Shown here one piece after another: positions 35,188 through 46,005 of a DNA stretch of 54,304 bases. The DNA comes from Aurantiochytrium sp. KH105 (Eukaryota > Sar > Bigyra > Thraustochytrida > Thraustochytriidae), in the NCBI GenBank assembly GCA_003116975.1, contig BGKB01000255.1, positions 1-54,304 on the forward strand. Reading direction: 5' to 3'. How positions within the stretch are numbered: the first letter of the stretch is position 1; each line of letters starts with the position of its first letter. Made by a program: the position numbers and the translations under genes. The notes under the pieces were generated by a model that saw nothing but the letters and a program-made list of their open reading frames with translations, was not told the DNA's origin and did no database searches.

Positions 35188-37758
35188 CTATGCCTCCATG
35201 GATGCAAGCGACTCGTCTGCAGCCGCTGCATCACGACGCTGCTGCTCTTGAAGATCCTTGAACTCCTCGACAGGTTTAGGGAAAACGCGCTTGTACAGCG
35301 ACATCATGACGGTATCGTGATTCTTGATGGGCTTGCTAAATGAGCACTTGAAGAGGCCGTGCGTACCGAGCGGCATTGTAATGCGGCCCGACATGCCGTA
35401 CTTTGTCCAAAGATCCACAGGCTTGAACCAGCGTACATCCTCGGGCGTGAAGAACATGTAGCGCACCACGGCCCAGGACTTCTTCACGCGGATTGGATGG
35501 CCCGATAAGCAGATCTTCTTCAAAATGATGCGGTCCGGGTTCATGTCGAGCACGCTACCGCTTGCAACCATCTCATTCGCTTGGCTGTCCAGCAGAACCA
35601 CGGGCACGTTCGATCCAAATGTCAGGGGCGCGTAAACAGTGGCCACGGACCAGCGACCCGCGTGCAGAAAACGCTCAAACTTGTGTTTGTCACAGTTCAC
35701 CGTGTTCTCGGAAAAAGCAGGACGCACCTTGCGGCGCCAAAGACCGCAGCTCATGACCAGCTCGCTTCGAGCCTTGACGGGCTCCTCGTACTCTGGGTTC
35801 TTTTGAATGTTGCAGTTCATGACACTCAATTTTTGCTCGTTCTTCAGCAGGGCGCCAACAACCAATGGAAGGCCTTCCTCACGAGCCGCCGTCGCCAAAT
35901 CACTGTCAACGCCCTTGATGCAGAGCGTCACAAAGGTGCCGGGAAAGATGAGTCCCTTGAGAGGGCCATCCTTGCCAACGCGCCCAGCGTTGTGCGAAAG
36001 AGATGCCACGAGCCACGCCTGCTCAAGATCCTCGCCGTCGCGCAGCACTTGATTCTCGAGTGCCTTGGAGTTTTCAATTTGAAAGATGCGCGCGTACTCC
36101 TGGGGCAGCGACTCCTTCGGGTGCCATGGGCTCGTGCGAAACGACTTGAGCCCTCGATACTTGGCAAAGCGTTCCTTGGCAGAAATATCCTCTGGAGTGT
36201 CGACCTCGTCGGGAAAGTCGAGCTCCTCTTGCTCCTTGTCCTTGAGATGCTTGCGCTTCCACTCTGCGAGAGTGAGGCCCTTTTCCGCCTCGTCAAGATC
36301 TTCGTCAAGACCGTCTTCCTCGTCCTCATCAGCGTCATCGCCCTCCTCATCCTCGTCGTCGCTCATGCCGAGAAGCCAGGCGGCCTGGTAGTCCGACGCG
36401 CCCTTGTTTTTGAGCGCGCGACGTTGCTTCTCCAGTTTGCGAGCCTCCAGGTCCTGGGCGTCTGGCTCTGCATCCTCCATTTCCTCATTTGTGGGCCAGG
36501 TCTGTTCACCGGCCAAGAGGTCGGGCGTCGCCTCTTCCTGCAGACTGGGTGTCAGCGCGGGGTCCGCGACAGCGAGGGCCGCACTGCCGTCCTCGGCCAT
36601 CGCGGCGTCCGACTCGAGGGCCTCGGCGCGGTGGGCACGCTCCGGAAAAGGATCCCGGGCTGCCTCGATCTGTGCGAGCTGGTATGTGCCGTGGCCAACG
36701 ACGTGCACAAGCTGGTGCACGTCAAGAGGGCGGCCCCTAAGGTAGCCAGAAACCTTGAGCGTCTGCGAGGCTGCCTCGTACGAGGACTTGTAGCCGAGCA
36801 TGTAAGAGCGCTCGGAGCGCCACGCGATGCGCTTCAGCTTGGACTCCATGAGCGCGCGGACAAAGTGCGTTCGGGCCGTCGCGATGGGACCGCTCTTTGG
36901 CAACGTTGAAATGACGGAAGCCGTCTCGTCCATGGCCATGGGGGCATCCTCGCCTTCCAAAGCGTCGGGGGGTGCGTCGACAACCATCTTAGTCGAGGAA
37001 CCGAACTCCTCCTGAAAGAAGTTGGCCGCTTGCTTTTTGATGGCCGACCTGTGTTTTGCGGGCACGTGCTCCAGGTTCTGCAAAATGCCAACAACGGTGG
37101 GAAGGCCCTGAGCCTTGGCGAGCGAGACAAACTTGCGCCCTTCCTCGTCGATGGAGTCCCCCAGGTAAAGCTCCAGAGTGCCGCCGCGCTTGGAGCTCGC
37201 CGCGCTCACTTGGCTGTGTTGGGCCTCGGGGACAGAGAGAGGCAGCACAAAGCAGAGGATGTCGCTGACCTTGGCCACGTCGAGGACGCTCAGGGTCGAT
37301 CGCGCCGCAAGTACAAAGGTGGACCGGAACTTTTCGTTGGGGAAGATCTCGGTGAACATATCGCCTCCACTCTTAAGCGCGCCGACGCCGTTCTCGCCGA
37401 GGACGATGGGCACCGTGCCCCGCGGCGAGAGGTGCACAATGCCCACGGTCCGCGGGGCACCTCCGGCGCGGTGACCCGTGCTGGAGCCGCCCTGGCGCTT
37501 CGCGAGAAGAGTGGCTTGTCGCTTGTTCTTGCGCAGCATGGCCGCGCGGTTTGCGCGGGCCACGCGACCCCCTAGCGTCGAGGCGCTCGACGTCGAGAAG
37601 ACGCTGCCGGCCGCGCCGCCGCCGCCGCCGGTGCCGACGCCCATGGCGCCGTCCATGACCCTGCCGCCATTGAGCCTGTCCAAGCTGCGCTTGCTGCGCT
37701 TGGTGGTCTTGTGCGTCTTGTTGGCCTGCTTCTGCCAGCCCGCGCGGTGCTGCGACAT
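35188..37758 (-). CDS. TSR1: 40S ribosome biogenesis factor TSR1
   Basis: The product is 856 aa (human 804). The start is ATG 37758, giving the typical basic beginning with H-R-x-G-x-x-K-Q-x-N-K-x-H-K; the frame extends 29 codons upstream. It has the BMS1/TSR1 plan: a GTPase-like domain without intact nucleotide-binding motifs, an AARP2CN domain (~270-335), a long acidic segment (~440-490), and the conserved C-terminal domain beginning Y-R-G-L-K-S-F-R-T-S-P-W and including V-V-R-Y-M-F-F and P-L-G-T-H-G. Role: it holds pre-40S particles in an immature state in the nucleus and cytoplasm and blocks premature subunit joining. Long overlapping frames near its start on both strands are shadows. Confidence 0.95.
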   Translation of the reverse strand: MSQHRAGWQKQANKTHKTTKRSKRSLDRLNGGRVMDGAMGVGTGGGGGAAGSVFSTSSASTLGGRVARANRAAMLRKNKRQATLLAKRQGGSSTGHRAGGAPRTVGIVHLSPRGTVPIVLGENGVGALKSGGDMFTEIFPNEKFRSTFVLAARSTLSVLDVAKVSDILCFVLPLSVPEAQHSQVSAASSKRGGTLELYLGDSIDEEGRKFVSLAKAQGLPTVVGILQNLEHVPAKHRSAIKKQAANFFQEEFGSSTKMVVDAPPDALEGEDAPMAMDETASVISTLPKSGPIATARTHFVRALMESKLKRIAWRSERSYMLGYKSSYEAASQTLKVSGYLRGRPLDVHQLVHVVGHGTYQLAQIEAARDPFPERAHRAEALESDAAMAEDGSAALAVADPALTPSLQEEATPDLLAGEQTWPTNEEMEDAEPDAQDLEARKLEKQRRALKNKGASDYQAAWLLGMSDDEDEEGDDADEDEEDGLDEDLDEAEKGLTLAEWKRKHLKDKEQEELDFPDEVDTPEDISAKERFAKYRGLKSFRTSPWHPKESLPQEYARIFQIENSKALENQVLRDGEDLEQAWLVASLSHNAGRVGKDGPLKGLIFPGTFVTLCIKGVDSDLATAAREEGLPLVVGALLKNEQKLSVMNCNIQKNPEYEEPVKARSELVMSCGLWRRKVRPAFSENTVNCDKHKFERFLHAGRWSVATVYAPLTFGSNVPVVLLDSQANEMVASGSVLDMNPDRIILKKICLSGHPIRVKKSWAVVRYMFFTPEDVRWFKPVDLWTKYGMSGRITMPLGTHGLFKCSFSKPIKNHDTVMMSLYKRVFPKPVEEFKDLQEQQRRDAAAADESLASMEA

Positions 37759-38609
37759 CCCTCCTTCCCGGCTCTCCTGCGCCGCTCCCGCCGCAGCGCG
37801 CCGGGTCGCCGCCACCCACCGGTCCCGCCCCGCCCGGGCAGGCAAGCAGGCCCCGGCGCTGCCTCGCCCCTCTGAATCTCCCCTCCCTCGCGCGACGAGC
37901 GCTCGCGGCCGCCGCTCTGCGCTGCAGCCGCGCGCCGCCGGACCCGGCTGCCTTCTCCGCGCCCGCGCGCCGTGCGTGCCGGGTCTCTGCTGCTCCGCTG
38001 CTCCGCGCTCTGCCGGGTCTGCGCAGCTCTGCTTTGCTTTGCTTTGCTCTGCGCTGCTCTGCCGGGGCTGCTCTCGCCTCGGGCCGCGGCGCGGTTGGCT
38101 GGCTGCCAGGCGCGGCGGGACCCCTGGCGGCTGTCCCGCCGGCCCGAGGATGGACGAGGAGCCGGGGCTGGCTGACAGCCTTGACTTGTGTTGACTTGTG
38201 TCGAGGGGCGCTGGGTGGGCGGGGCCTCGCCGGGGTCGCGGCTGCGGCTGCGCTTTGGGCTGCCGCGCCAGGGGTTGCGATGGATGGCGGAGGAAATGAA
38301 AAGGAAGGGAAAGAGAAGAAGAGTCGTTGCGACTCTATCTTGGTCGACCGACGCCCAAGCAGCAGGAGGGGAGAAGGAGAGGGGGAGGCCGGCCCGCTCG
38401 AAACGCACCGACCCGATCTCTCTTGTGGTCGTTCCTCGTTATACAAAGAAACAAAGAAACAAAGAAACAAACGAAGAATCACTCAAACAGTAAAAAAAAG
38501 CGCTGACTAGGCCTTGTGCAAGAAGACTTGGTTTGGGAAAATGTGTTTATCTCGCGAGCCATGAAGACTCATCATTTCCAATCAAAGAAAGGTGCGATGA
38601 ATTCAGAGA
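37759..38609. other. Spacer upstream of TSR1
   Basis: No supported gene in 850 bp. Very GC-rich near the TSR1 start, with GCTTTGCTTT repeats at 38025-38060 and an ACAAAGAA repeat at 38445-38475. Confidence 0.5.
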
Positions 38610-39428
38610 TTAAGCCTCGTTGCGCTTGGTCCAGTCCCGATCAAAGCAAGCAAGAGAACGCTGCGCGGTCGGGACGACATCGAGAGCCTTAATGCAAACG
38701 CGCTCCTCTTGACTGAGCATGAAGACAGCAGAGGCGGCAACATCGTCGGCGACGAGCGGTTCGTAACCCTCGATAAACGCATTATACGCTTCTGCATCGT
38801 AGCCAACGCGCTGCTGATGAAAGTGAGTAGCCACGACTCCGGGTCGTAGTGCAAGCACCTTGATGCTAGTATCAACGAGCTCGACGCGCAGTGCATTCGT
38901 GAAACCCTCCTGAGCAGCTTTGGCAGTATGGTAAATGGCCTCGCCTGGAAACGGCGGAACTTCGAGACCGGTCACCGAGGTCACATTGAGAATTGTTCCA
39001 TGCTTGCGTTTCTTCATACCACCCTGATTCAGCACAGCATACGTCGTCGAAAGCATACCGCTAATGTTGGTTCCAATCATGGTGGAAATCTGTGACGAAG
39101 TCAGATCCGGAAAGATTGCGGGTGCACCGACCGCGAGCCCCGCATTGTTTACAAGAACGTCCAGATGCTTGCCGTCTTTTTCGAGATCTGCTGCAATGCT
39201 TTCGACAGCCTTTTCCACCTCCCCGTGCTCCTGGATGTCTACCGCCACAATGCTCACCTTGGTGTTGCTCGCGGCTTCGATGTCTTCCTTTACTTTGCGC
39301 AGCTTGTCTTCGGATCTTGAGACAAGAAAGAGCTGAGCAGCCCCTTCCTGCGCAAAGCGGGTGGCCATAGCCTGCCCGATACCCATTGAGGCGCCAGTGA
39401 TGAGTACATTCTGTCCTTCGAGCGCCAT
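38610..39428 (-). CDS. Short-chain dehydrogenase/reductase (classical SDR)
   Basis: The product is 272 aa, the standard classical SDR length. The Rossmann motif TGASMGIG is at 11-18, NNAG at 94-97, N121, and the catalytic S151, Y166 and K170 (Y-x3-K), followed by R-P-G-V at ~196. Arg at 39 after the second beta strand suggests NADP(H) rather than NAD(H). It resembles cytosolic YdfG/YMR226C-type enzymes that oxidise hydroxy acids such as serine or 3-hydroxyisobutyrate, but the substrate cannot be assigned from sequence alone. No signal peptide. Confidence 0.9.
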   Translation of the reverse strand: MALEGQNVLITGASMGIGQAMATRFAQEGAAQLFLVSRSEDKLRKVKEDIEAASNTKVSIVAVDIQEHGEVEKAVESIAADLEKDGKHLDVLVNNAGLAVGAPAIFPDLTSSQISTMIGTNISGMLSTTYAVLNQGGMKKRKHGTILNVTSVTGLEVPPFPGEAIYHTAKAAQEGFTNALRVELVDTSIKVLALRPGVVATHFHQQRVGYDAEAYNAFIEGYEPLVADDVAASAVFMLSQEERVCIKALDVVPTAQRSLACFDRDWTKRNEA

Positions 39429-40035
39429 CTTTTCCGAAAAAGAGCTCTCTCTGTTTCAGCCGTCGCTGCTTGGTCGATGTCTCCTTTCTATGGCAGACAA
39501 CTTAGAATAAGTTTTGGGTTTGCCTCCATCCTGGAGCGTCTCTGGCGACTGCTAGCTTTGCCCGTCACAGTGTCGATGTGGAGTCACGCGCCCCAGCCGT
39601 CTCTGACAGGCGTCCTGTCGATCACGGTCAATCTCGCCTCATTCGCCGATACGTAACGCAAGGCGATTGTCTTCGGAACGTTTTCAGAATGATCGCAATT
39701 TTGCGACTTGGCTATGCGGGCTCGGACCACAATTGTGGCAAGCGTCGCCCATGAATGGCAGGGGCAGTGGCTGTGGTGTGGCACGCAAGGCAAGAAAAGA
39801 AATGATCTTCATGATTCGGGGCAACTAATTTTTTGGGCTGCCTTCCAGATAAAACTTGCGGTGCAGGGGCGAGCAACTGCAACCCCAAAACTGTGGTTGA
39901 ATGAATCTCGTTCGTCGCATCGCCGACTGCGACCTCCGCCAGTGCGTCGAAGAAGGAAGAAGCTCACCTTGGGTCAAGTGCCGTCTTCGGTCGCTGTCGG
40001 TCAGTCTCCCTGCAGTCACTGACAGTCCTAGTTAG
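39429..40035. other. Spacer between the SDR gene and the calcium channel
   Basis: No gene supported in 607 bp and nothing distinctive noticed. Confidence 0.5.
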
Positions 40036-43000
40036 TCAGGCCACAGTGAGGGCGTCCGGGCGCATGGCCGAGACGATCTGCGCGGCGAGCTCGCGACGGT
40101 GGCTCGGCGTCACGCCGAGCTCGCGCGCCTTGCGCAGCCGCCACCGGAGGACGTAGCGCCGGATGCGAAGAGAAATGTGCGCTCGCGCAACAACGTGCGT
40201 CAACGTGGGGTCCTGGCCCACCTCCTCGCCCGCCTCGCCCGCCTCGCCGGCCTCGTCGTGAGGCAGACCTGCACTTGCGCCGTTGTCGGCAGGAGGGAAT
40301 AACTGACGAATGGAGCCCGAGTAGGCGAGATGGCTCGCACCGACGCGGTGTTGCAGGAATGCCCGTACCGTCTCGGGCACGTCCTCGACGAGCATGTTGA
40401 TGTCGATGAGAGCAGACAGCGTCGCGTAGAACTCAATCTGACCATTACTGTCGATTGGAACGTGCCGACCTTGCATCATGCGCAAAACGTGGCCCGGCGT
40501 AAAGCCCAGGTCCTCGTGTGCGCTCAGCTTGCTCAGACCCAAGGGCGCCTCCAGGCGTACTACGAGCTTCGTGAATGCCTCTGCAGGCAGGTGCATCGGA
40601 GACCGTAATGCGTGCTGCAGGTTCTCACAGTGAACCTGACCATCGATGGTCTCGTTCGCAGCGGCCTTGCGCAACGCTTGCACGCGCTCTTCAAATAGCT
40701 CATTCCAAGCGCGATTGTACTCTCTGAAAGAGTGGTCATCGAGGTGATCCTTGATGCCATCAATCTGGTGGATGTGCGCGCGCTCGAACTGTGTCGTGTA
40801 GTTGGCAAGAATGACCGCTACAAAGAGGTTCATGAGGATCATCTGCGTGAGCAGCACAAAGGAAATTACGAACCAGCCCGCGTGCGCCGGGACAGCTTTC
40901 TGTAGCTCGCGCATGTAACCATTCCAGTCTTCGCCTGTTGAAAGAACCACAAGTGTGTAAAAAGCGTTGCCAAAGGTGTCAAAGTTGGCGAGCTCGGAAA
41001 AGTATTCGCCAGTAGCATCGTCTACACTAAGATTACCTCCAAAAAGAGACATGCCCAGCACCGAGTAAATGAAAAAGACGAGACCAATGAGACCTGAGAC
41101 GTTGAGGACGGGAAAGAGCGTCGTCAATAGGGTCATGACCAAAACCTTGAGCGGACGAAAGAATTTCAGCAAACGAACCACACGCAAGACGCGCAGCGCC
41201 TCGATGGCCCGCAAGACGGCCACATCGACGGGGGCAGAGCTCCACACAAGACTCCAGTCTACCAGGACAAAGAGAACAATCGAAAAGTCGAAGCAATTCG
41301 ACTTTTGCTTAAAGTACCGACGCGGCCCCAGGCCGAGCAACTTGAGCGCCGCCTCCAGCACGTAAACGGCGCCAAAGGCCCCATCGATAGCCCAAAATAC
41401 CTTTTCAAAGGCGCTCGAGGCGCTCATGTGCTCTGCCATCATCCATACCGTGTTTGCAACAATGACGGCGTTCACAAAGATGTCAAAGGAGTAACTTGTC
41501 ACAACGTCGTAGACTCGGCTGCGAAGATGTGCAACGGGGCGAAAGGCCTCCTTTGATGGCTTGAACGGGCGCTTCATGCCTCGCTGGTGGAATTCGAGCC
41601 AGGCTCGCTGCGTGGTTGTCATAAATGCGTTGCCGGTGACTTGGTCCGAGGAGTCCAAATAGGTGTTGACGAGAACAGCGACAAAGATTTGCAAAACAAA
41701 GCATTGCATGGTAAAGAGGAAGACGACATAAAAGATGGATGCCCCATCGTTGGATCCGCGAATCGGCCCGGACCCAATGCTAGTAATGTCTGCGATGGCA
41801 TACATTGGCTCCATCCATAGCTCGAGCGAGGACGTCTCAAAAAGGACCAGCAGCGAAGAGCCAAAGTTGTCAAAGCTGTAGGGCGTCGCCAGCGCATTGG
41901 TGCTGTGAATATTGCCGTACGTTGGCAAGGACCACACGTACTCCACGCCTGCTTCCTCGTTCACCCCGGCGCACAATCGATCATCCGGACACACCGTCGC
42001 ATCGACGCCGTAGTCAGGATATCGAAAGCAATCGCGCCCAGATGGCGCGTAATTGCGAACACAACTTGCTGCTGCGGCTGCTGTTGCTGTTACAGAGTCG
42101 GCACTGCTTGTATTGCTATTTGTCATAGATTCTGCTGAGAGTGGGCACTCGTAGCAGGCATTGAGGCGGCCTTGAAAGGCAGATGATGCGGAGATGGAAA
42201 AGATGGCGAAAAAGTATAGACAGAGGACCATGACTTGGCCGCAGGGGATGATCGCTTTACCAAAGGAGTTGGCAACGATGCGCAAGCCTTCAAAGCGTTG
42301 AATTATGCGTAGCGGGCGCAGCACGCGCGCGATGCGAATCACCTTGACTGCCTCGGTGAATTCGTCTTGAGGCAGGCAGACGTCGAGGATGGAGATCACG
42401 AGAATAGCAAAGTCTAGCACATTCCAGGGGTTTCGAAGATAGGATCCCTTGTGACGCACAAACCCCATTGCCAAAATGCGTAGAATGGCTTCCAAAGCAA
42501 AGATGACGGTGATGGCAATGTTCATGGCAAGCATGCTCTCGGCCGTCGCGACTGCATGCACAGGGCTATCCAGCGCCAGCAAAACGCAGCTCCAAATAAT
42601 GGTCAGCATGATGAGGGCGTCAAACCACGCTTGATGGACCAAAACGCCGACGGCGATCCGCAGAGGGTTATCGTAAGGGAGCTGCCCACACAGCGAGGCA
42701 TAGCGAAAGCCGGGCAGCTTGATGAGCTCCCTTGGACTCAGATTGTACTTTTTCCGCTGCTGTCGATTCAAAATGTCTTGCAGCGAGGTTTCATGCGGTG
42801 GTTTTGCAACCACATCGGGCTCGTCGTCACTCGTCTGCGCCCCACTTGAGTTCGAATCAGCACTTGCGCTGCCGCTGGTATTGCTGCTGGCGCTGCTGCT
42901 GGCACTTCGGCTGTTCCAAGACGCGAAAGACGTCATCATCTGTTTTCGGCGAGCCGAGAGATCGTGTGGATTTATTCCAGAGGCTGACTCAAGGTCAGGA

Positions 43001-46000
43001 GGACTCGACATGCCGTCGGTCGCAAGTCTTCGTGACTGCGCAGGGCTTGCGTCCCTGACTTTGACGTTGGCTTTTGTTCGAGTGGCGATGGAACGAGGGG
43101 ATGCCGTTCTGGAGTTATGTGCCTCGCTGAGTTCCTTGTGATTTTGCACAAAGGTGTCAATCAAAATAGCGAGGAAGAAGTTGAGCACGACAAAGGAGCC
43201 AATGGCGACGGAAAGGACAAAGTAAATGGTCGGTAAATAGCTTCCTGTGCGCTCCACGACCTCAAACATGGCTCCATTCCAGTCTTCGCTCGTGATGACC
43301 TGAAAGGTTGTGACAAAGGCCCAAAGAAAATTGTCAAAGTTGACACGCGGGGGGCAGTGCCAAACAAAGGTTCCGTTGGCGAGTTCACGGTAAAAGTCGC
43401 CCGCCAACTTGGTGCAATCAAAGGCCTCGTTCGGGACCCAGATTGTGTTTGATGCCGGCTCGCTCACAGCGTCGGGGTAGATAAATGTGCGCACAGGGGT
43501 CATTTCTTCAACGATCATATGACCACCAAACAAATGAAGGCCTGCGACCGCGAATATGTACAGAATGAGTGCAAGAAAGACCAGAAAGGGCGCCACATGC
43601 ACCACGGTGCAGTTGAGCGAGGTAAGAATCTCGTGATAGCCCGGAACGTAGGTATTCGGGCCAAGAATTCGCAAAAACCGTAAGACGCGCAAGGCTGACA
43701 GCGAGAGGGACGAAGGGAAAGCGAGCTCAATGTAGCCGATGAGAACGACAATGCAGTCAAAGAGGTTGAAGACGCTCTCAAAGTACCTTTGTGCGCCATC
43801 GCCTGCGATACGTAGAAGAATCTCCAGCGAAAAGAAAGCTAGAAAGACAATATTGCTCACCGTCTGAGCGTGCGTGAGCTGCTCAGATTGGCCAAAGTGA
43901 AATGTAGCAAGACAAACAGCGTTGGCGCCAATGAGAAGAAGGGCCAGGTGTCCGAACCATGCGCGCTCCGTGATGTTGTGCGAAATCCAGAGGCGCGTTT
44001 GCGCAAGTCTTCCCCCGCCTTCGACCTTGCGCATTGAAGAGGAGCTTGCAATATATGAGGCATGGCGAGAATTCGGCTGGCGCTGGACATCACGCGAGCG
44101 CCAATGGCGAGAGGAGGCGTTCATTTGCGCTTGAACAAGACCGTCGCTGGCATTTTGTTGACAGTCGCGGTCTTCGTGTTCGAGTCTATCTTCTCTTTTG
44201 TCTGTATCTTTGCTTTGCAGAGCCGATGCTGAGGTCAAGCCATCTGCCGATGCAGGCCCTCGAGCCGCCTCGATATCATCGTTCGCTCGTTCCTGCGTCT
44301 CGCTGCTCGAAGGGAATGGAGATGGCAACTCGCTCGCAAACGTACGCTGACCGTCTGTGGACGCATCCTGCAGGTCTCTTAAGGTCGCAAGCTCACTCCT
44401 GACGTATTCTTGTTCTGACTCCATGGTTTGATAGACGGAGGCCAGAGAGCTGTGCGCATCGAGGAATCGCAAACGGGGCTGATTCAAGCGATCGAGAGCA
44501 CGTGCATGCCGAATCATTTTCGCTTTGTGAAGACACATCTCACTTTCGATGCGCTGAAAGTGCGGGCGCCAGAAAGTAGTGTAGTCGAGGGCATGGCGCG
44601 CGCGAAGCTCGAGATAGTCCTTTTCAGAAACAATGTCGTAGTCCGGATCATCTACGTGTTGTTCGTACGAGAAGATGAGGCGCATCTGGGTAATGGCGAG
44701 CTGTTCAGAAAAGGGCCGGGTCGCAAAGGAACGCACGGCGGCGCCGCGGCGCTCGAGGTCTGCCACCATGGTCTTGATTTCCGTGTTGGCGCGGTGCATT
44801 ACGAGCTGCCTCTCTTCGTCTCGTTTGCGCACACGCTTGTAGTGGACGCTGAGAACGGCGACCAGGAGATTGACCATAAAGTAGGCGCCAAAGAGAATGA
44901 GCAAGAGAAAGTAGATGCCAAGAGCGCGAGGCCCCGTCTCGAAGAGGCCGAACATGATGTCCGACCAGCCTTCGAGTGTGATGATTTGGAAGACCGTGAA
45001 AAGCGAAATGCCAATATTGTCAAACCCTTGCAGGCCAGCGTGCGGGTTGAAGTCTGTGACGACGCAGACAAGCCCTGCCGGGCACGCTCTGCCGTATCGA
45101 TCTGGGCGCAGACTACAGTATCTCTCTGTCTCTTGCGCTGGGACGAGATAGGCGTTGGCGGTCTCGTCAAAGACAGCACAGTGCTGGCGCAGCTTTCCCT
45201 TGAAGAGGGTGACCCCGACCAAGGCAAAAATGAGCAGAATGGCCGTGCTGAAGAGCAGCACTTCGCCAAGCTGGCGTCCTGCATTGAGCATGCTTTCCAC
45301 GAGACTCTGCAGCGCAGGGAATCTGTTCAAAGCACGCAATGGCCTTAGTACGCGTGCCAGTCGAAGAAGCATGAACAGCGAGGAGGCGCTGCCTTGGACA
45401 AACAAGGGGACCCAAGCTGCGAGTAAAATACAGAGATCGAGGAGATTCCATGCGTCTCGAAAGTACCCTGAGGGTTGCGGGGTGGCGCCCAGTGCGACGA
45501 GCTTGACAAAGAACTCGAGCGTAAATGCCGCCTGGAAGAACCATTCGGCGCGCAAAATGAAGACGTTGATGCTTGAGGGGATCCCGAGGACGCTGTCCAC
45601 GGGCTGCCAGCATCCGAGCAGAATGGCGCTCGCCAAGATGAGGGCCAAGACGCCGAGCTCGAAGGCCTTGCTTTGTACGGCTCGAATGCAGGCTTGCCGG
45701 ACGGAGTTCTCCCGCGTCAGACACCCGAGGGCGACGGGCGCGAAGGCGAGGGGTCTCCGACTAAAGCCAAAGTTCCCCTCGTACGCGAGGCCGCTGGTGT
45801 CCTCGGGCCGCGGGGCGCGCACGTCTGCCCTGGCGCTGCGCCCGTTCTCGTCCTCGCCCTCCTCTTGGCCGTGCCACGCGGGCCCGTCTGGCCGGACGCG
45901 GGCTCGGGTCGCGGCGGCGGCCTGCGCCGGGTCCTCCGCCCCGCGCGCCGCCGCCGAGGGCCGCGGCCTCTTGCGCGACGCCGCGGGGGCCGCGTCCGCC

Positions 46001-46005
46001 AGCAT
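40036..46005 (-). CDS. Four-domain voltage-gated calcium channel alpha-1 subunit (CaV-like)
   Basis: The product is 1,989 aa from ATG 46005; the frame is open to 46662 but that part is repeat-derived low complexity. Four repeats of six helices are seen, each S4 with Arg/Lys every third residue. The four pore glutamates form an EEEE ring, the hallmark of calcium selectivity: repeat I T-L-E-G-W (Glu codon 44971-44973), II S-E-D-W (43285-43287), III S-L-E-L-W (41821-41823), IV T-G-E-D-W (40930-40932). After the last helix come a P-L-G-L-S-K-L segment and an N-G-x-I-x-F-Y-A-T-L-x-A-L-I block matching the CaV EF-hand/pre-IQ region, and a degenerate IQ-like stretch near the end that may bind calmodulin. 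Role: voltage-driven calcium entry at the surface or flagellar membrane. Confidence 0.92.
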   Translation of the reverse strand: MLADAAPAASRKRPRPSAAARGAEDPAQAAAATRARVRPDGPAWHGQEEGEDENGRSARADVRAPRPEDTSGLAYEGNFGFSRRPLAFAPVALGCLTRENSVRQACIRAVQSKAFELGVLALILASAILLGCWQPVDSVLGIPSSINVFILRAEWFFQAAFTLEFFVKLVALGATPQPSGYFRDAWNLLDLCILLAAWVPLFVQGSASSLFMLLRLARVLRPLRALNRFPALQSLVESMLNAGRQLGEVLLFSTAILLIFALVGVTLFKGKLRQHCAVFDETANAYLVPAQETERYCSLRPDRYGRACPAGLVCVVTDFNPHAGLQGFDNIGISLFTVFQIITLEGWSDIMFGLFETGPRALGIYFLLLILFGAYFMVNLLVAVLSVHYKRVRKRDEERQLVMHRANTEIKTMVADLERRGAAVRSFATRPFSEQLAITQMRLIFSYEQHVDDPDYDIVSEKDYLELRARHALDYTTFWRPHFQRIESEMCLHKAKMIRHARALDRLNQPRLRFLDAHSSLASVYQTMESEQEYVRSELATLRDLQDASTDGQRTFASELPSPFPSSSETQERANDDIEAARGPASADGLTSASALQSKDTDKREDRLEHEDRDCQQNASDGLVQAQMNASSRHWRSRDVQRQPNSRHASYIASSSSMRKVEGGGRLAQTRLWISHNITERAWFGHLALLLIGANAVCLATFHFGQSEQLTHAQTVSNIVFLAFFSLEILLRIAGDGAQRYFESVFNLFDCIVVLIGYIELAFPSSLSLSALRVLRFLRILGPNTYVPGYHEILTSLNCTVVHVAPFLVFLALILYIFAVAGLHLFGGHMIVEEMTPVRTFIYPDAVSEPASNTIWVPNEAFDCTKLAGDFYRELANGTFVWHCPPRVNFDNFLWAFVTTFQVITSEDWNGAMFEVVERTGSYLPTIYFVLSVAIGSFVVLNFFLAILIDTFVQNHKELSEAHNSRTASPRSIATRTKANVKVRDASPAQSRRLATDGMSSPPDLESASGINPHDLSARRKQMMTSFASWNSRSASSSASSNTSGSASADSNSSGAQTSDDEPDVVAKPPHETSLQDILNRQQRKKYNLSPRELIKLPGFRYASLCGQLPYDNPLRIAVGVLVHQAWFDALIMLTIIWSCVLLALDSPVHAVATAESMLAMNIAITVIFALEAILRILAMGFVRHKGSYLRNPWNVLDFAILVISILDVCLPQDEFTEAVKVIRIARVLRPLRIIQRFEGLRIVANSFGKAIIPCGQVMVLCLYFFAIFSISASSAFQGRLNACYECPLSAESMTNSNTSSADSVTATAAAAASCVRNYAPSGRDCFRYPDYGVDATVCPDDRLCAGVNEEAGVEYVWSLPTYGNIHSTNALATPYSFDNFGSSLLVLFETSSLELWMEPMYAIADITSIGSGPIRGSNDGASIFYVVFLFTMQCFVLQIFVAVLVNTYLDSSDQVTGNAFMTTTQRAWLEFHQRGMKRPFKPSKEAFRPVAHLRSRVYDVVTSYSFDIFVNAVIVANTVWMMAEHMSASSAFEKVFWAIDGAFGAVYVLEAALKLLGLGPRRYFKQKSNCFDFSIVLFVLVDWSLVWSSAPVDVAVLRAIEALRVLRVVRLLKFFRPLKVLVMTLLTTLFPVLNVSGLIGLVFFIYSVLGMSLFGGNLSVDDATGEYFSELANFDTFGNAFYTLVVLSTGEDWNGYMRELQKAVPAHAGWFVISFVLLTQMILMNLFVAVILANYTTQFERAHIHQIDGIKDHLDDHSFREYNRAWNELFEERVQALRKAAANETIDGQVHCENLQHALRSPMHLPAEAFTKLVVRLEAPLGLSKLSAHEDLGFTPGHVLRMMQGRHVPIDSNGQIEFYATLSALIDINMLVEDVPETVRAFLQHRVGASHLAYSGSIRQLFPPADNGASAGLPHDEAGEAGEAGEEVGQDPTLTHVVARAHISLRIRRYVLRWRLRKARELGVTPSHRRELAAQIVSAMRPDALTVA

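Noticed and set aside
35581..36909. 442-codon plus frame
   Set aside because: Antisense shadow of TSR1, which has strong family matches.
37373..38482. 369-codon minus frame overlapping the TSR1 start
   Set aside because: Out-of-frame reading of the TSR1 N-terminus plus GC-rich upstream DNA.
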